Origin: Beijerinckia sp. 28-YEA-48
Lineage (GTDB): Bacteria; Pseudomonadota; Alphaproteobacteria; Rhizobiales; Beijerinckiaceae
Assembly: GCF_900104955.1 (NCBI RefSeq)
Contig: NZ_FNSI01000002.1
Location: forward strand, 124,001-188,000
Length of the DNA stretch: 64,000 nt
Reading direction: 5' to 3'
This document shows positions 63,261 to 64,000 of this stretch, in pieces. The position numbers were made by a program, and so were the translations under genes. Under the pieces are notes generated by a model. That model ran no database searches, was not told the origin of the DNA, and worked only from the letters and a program-made list of their open reading frames with translations. How positions within the stretch are numbered: position 1 is the stretch's first letter; every line of letters begins with the position of its first letter.

Positions 63261-64000
63261 CTATGTGTTGAACAGCAAATCCGCGAACGAAGATATGCCT
63301 TCGATCTGCCTAGGTTGAACCGCACGGGGTACAGGACTGCCATCTCGGGCGGCAAAGCGGGCCTCGCGCGGGCTGAAGCCGAATTCATGCTTAAAGGCGC
63401 GGCCGAAACTCGATAAGTCCCCGAAGCAAAGTTCTTCGCTGATATCGCGTATCGATTGCTCATTTGACGGATCTGACAAGGTCTCATAGGCGCGGCGGAG
63501 CCTCTGGCGTTGAATATAGTTGGCGATGCCACCGCAATGTTCGAACAGTCTATAAAGAGACGAACGCGATATGCCGACCATCTGACAGAGTGCATCGGGG
63601 CTCAGAGATGGCGATTTAAGATGGCTTCGAATAGCCTGACGCACCTTTTCGGCGCGAAAGCCGTTCAGTTCTGGGCTTGCCTGGGTCAGGCGGTCGCGTG
63701 TTGGCGCAAGACAGGCGGCGATCATACTGCGTACGGCGTTTCCCAAGCGCGCATGATCTTCTGGCTCGATGCTGAGAAGCCAACGCTCCAAGGCGATCAT
63801 GTAATCGCCAAGGACACGGCCAAGAGGGGTATTGAGAACACTTCCACGCCAATCATCAAGCGCCGGTGCCAAATCTTCAAAGATGTCGCGTGACAGCAGA
63901 AATTCAATTCTGCGGACTTCGTCGAAGCAAATGCTTTCGGATCGTTCACCGAGTGACCAAACGTAGGGAACCTTCGGAGGAGCTTCTAGCACCACACTGT
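63261..64000 (-). CDS. AraC-family regulator, truncated by the window edge
   Basis: At least 246 codons in frame up to the window end, lacking the N-terminal part of the sensor domain; the true start lies beyond 64000. The C-terminal domain has LSPDALCQMVGISRSSLYRLF and IRDISEELCFGDLSSFGRAF, then KHEFGFSPREAR. It ends with SFADLLFNT, resembling the tails of the tandem AraC pair at 33957-36043, so it belongs to the same subfamily. A GTG at 63995 is in frame but the family's usual length argues it is internal. Confidence 0.8.
   Translation of the reverse strand, partial: SVVLEAPPKVPYVWSLGERSESICFDEVRRIEFLLSRDIFEDLAPALDDWRGSVLNTPLGRVLGDYMIALERWLLSIEPEDHARLGNAVRSMIAACLAPTRDRLTQASPELNGFRAEKVRQAIRSHLKSPSLSPDALCQMVGISRSSLYRLFEHCGGIANYIQRQRLRRAYETLSDPSNEQSIRDISEELCFGDLSSFGRAFKHEFGFSPREARFAARDGSPVPRAVQPRQIEGISSFADLLFNT

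Noticed and set aside
1..64000. CRISPR arrays, IS elements, integrases or rRNA
   Set aside because: No regularly spaced repeats, transposase or integrase motifs or rRNA segments were noticed when reading the window on both strands.

Overview
The window looks like part of a large repABC-type plasmid or chromid of an alphaproteobacterium, most likely in the Hyphomicrobiales (rhizobia, Beijerinckiaceae, Methylobacterium and relatives). The evidence is a complete repA-repB-repC operon with two repABC-type parS palindromes and a counter-transcribed RNA. A RHE_PE00001-type plasmid gene sits beside it, and the rest of the gene content is typical of that order. I see no chromosomal core genes, rRNA, intact tRNA, transposase, integrase or CRISPR array.

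Region 1 (1-8.2 kb) is a catabolic and uptake block. It starts with the tail of a probable amidohydrolase. A leftward operon then encodes a Rieske ferredoxin, a Liv-type ABC importer (binding protein, fused LivH-LivM permease, two ATPases), a MarR regulator and a creatinase-like M24 protein. Two tandem proteins resembling the C-terminal half of 3-hydroxyanthranilate dioxygenase diverge from it. The substrate is unknown.

Region 2 (8.4-16.6 kb) is the replicon. Reading leftward it has parS sites, repA, repB, an antisense RNA, repC and then a beta-CASP metallo-beta-lactamase nuclease only 3 bases after repC. About 1.4 kb of apparently non-coding DNA separates the parS sites from the RHE_PE00001-type gene.

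Region 3 (16.9-26.7 kb) is a second catabolic island: an AraC regulator, a VOC protein, a carboxylesterase, an AtzB/TrzA-like amidohydrolase and a second complete Liv importer with separate permeases. Ester and amidine/amide hydrolysis plus dedicated uptake suggests scavenging of a nitrogen-containing compound.

Region 4 (26.9-36.1 kb) is patchy accessory DNA. It holds two degenerate tRNA relics (Arg-like and Leu-like), an SDR with a small membrane protein and a divergent TetR regulator, an EF-G paralogue without the catalytic histidine, and three AraC-type regulators. Two of these regulators are tandem paralogues.

Region 5 (36.2-64 kb) holds envelope and stress functions built around a dispersed urease system (ureE, ureABC, urea transporter, ureG, ureD, ureF). 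It also has a glutaminase, a GntP permease, an MFS exporter, an RND efflux pair, an AI-2E-type transporter, metallophosphoesterase, patatin and aspartoacylase-like hydrolases, a DUF1269 protein, HdeD and MgtC. Urease, glutaminase, HdeD and MgtC together suggest an acid or nitrogen-stress island. The window ends inside a fourth AraC-type regulator that is cut by the edge.
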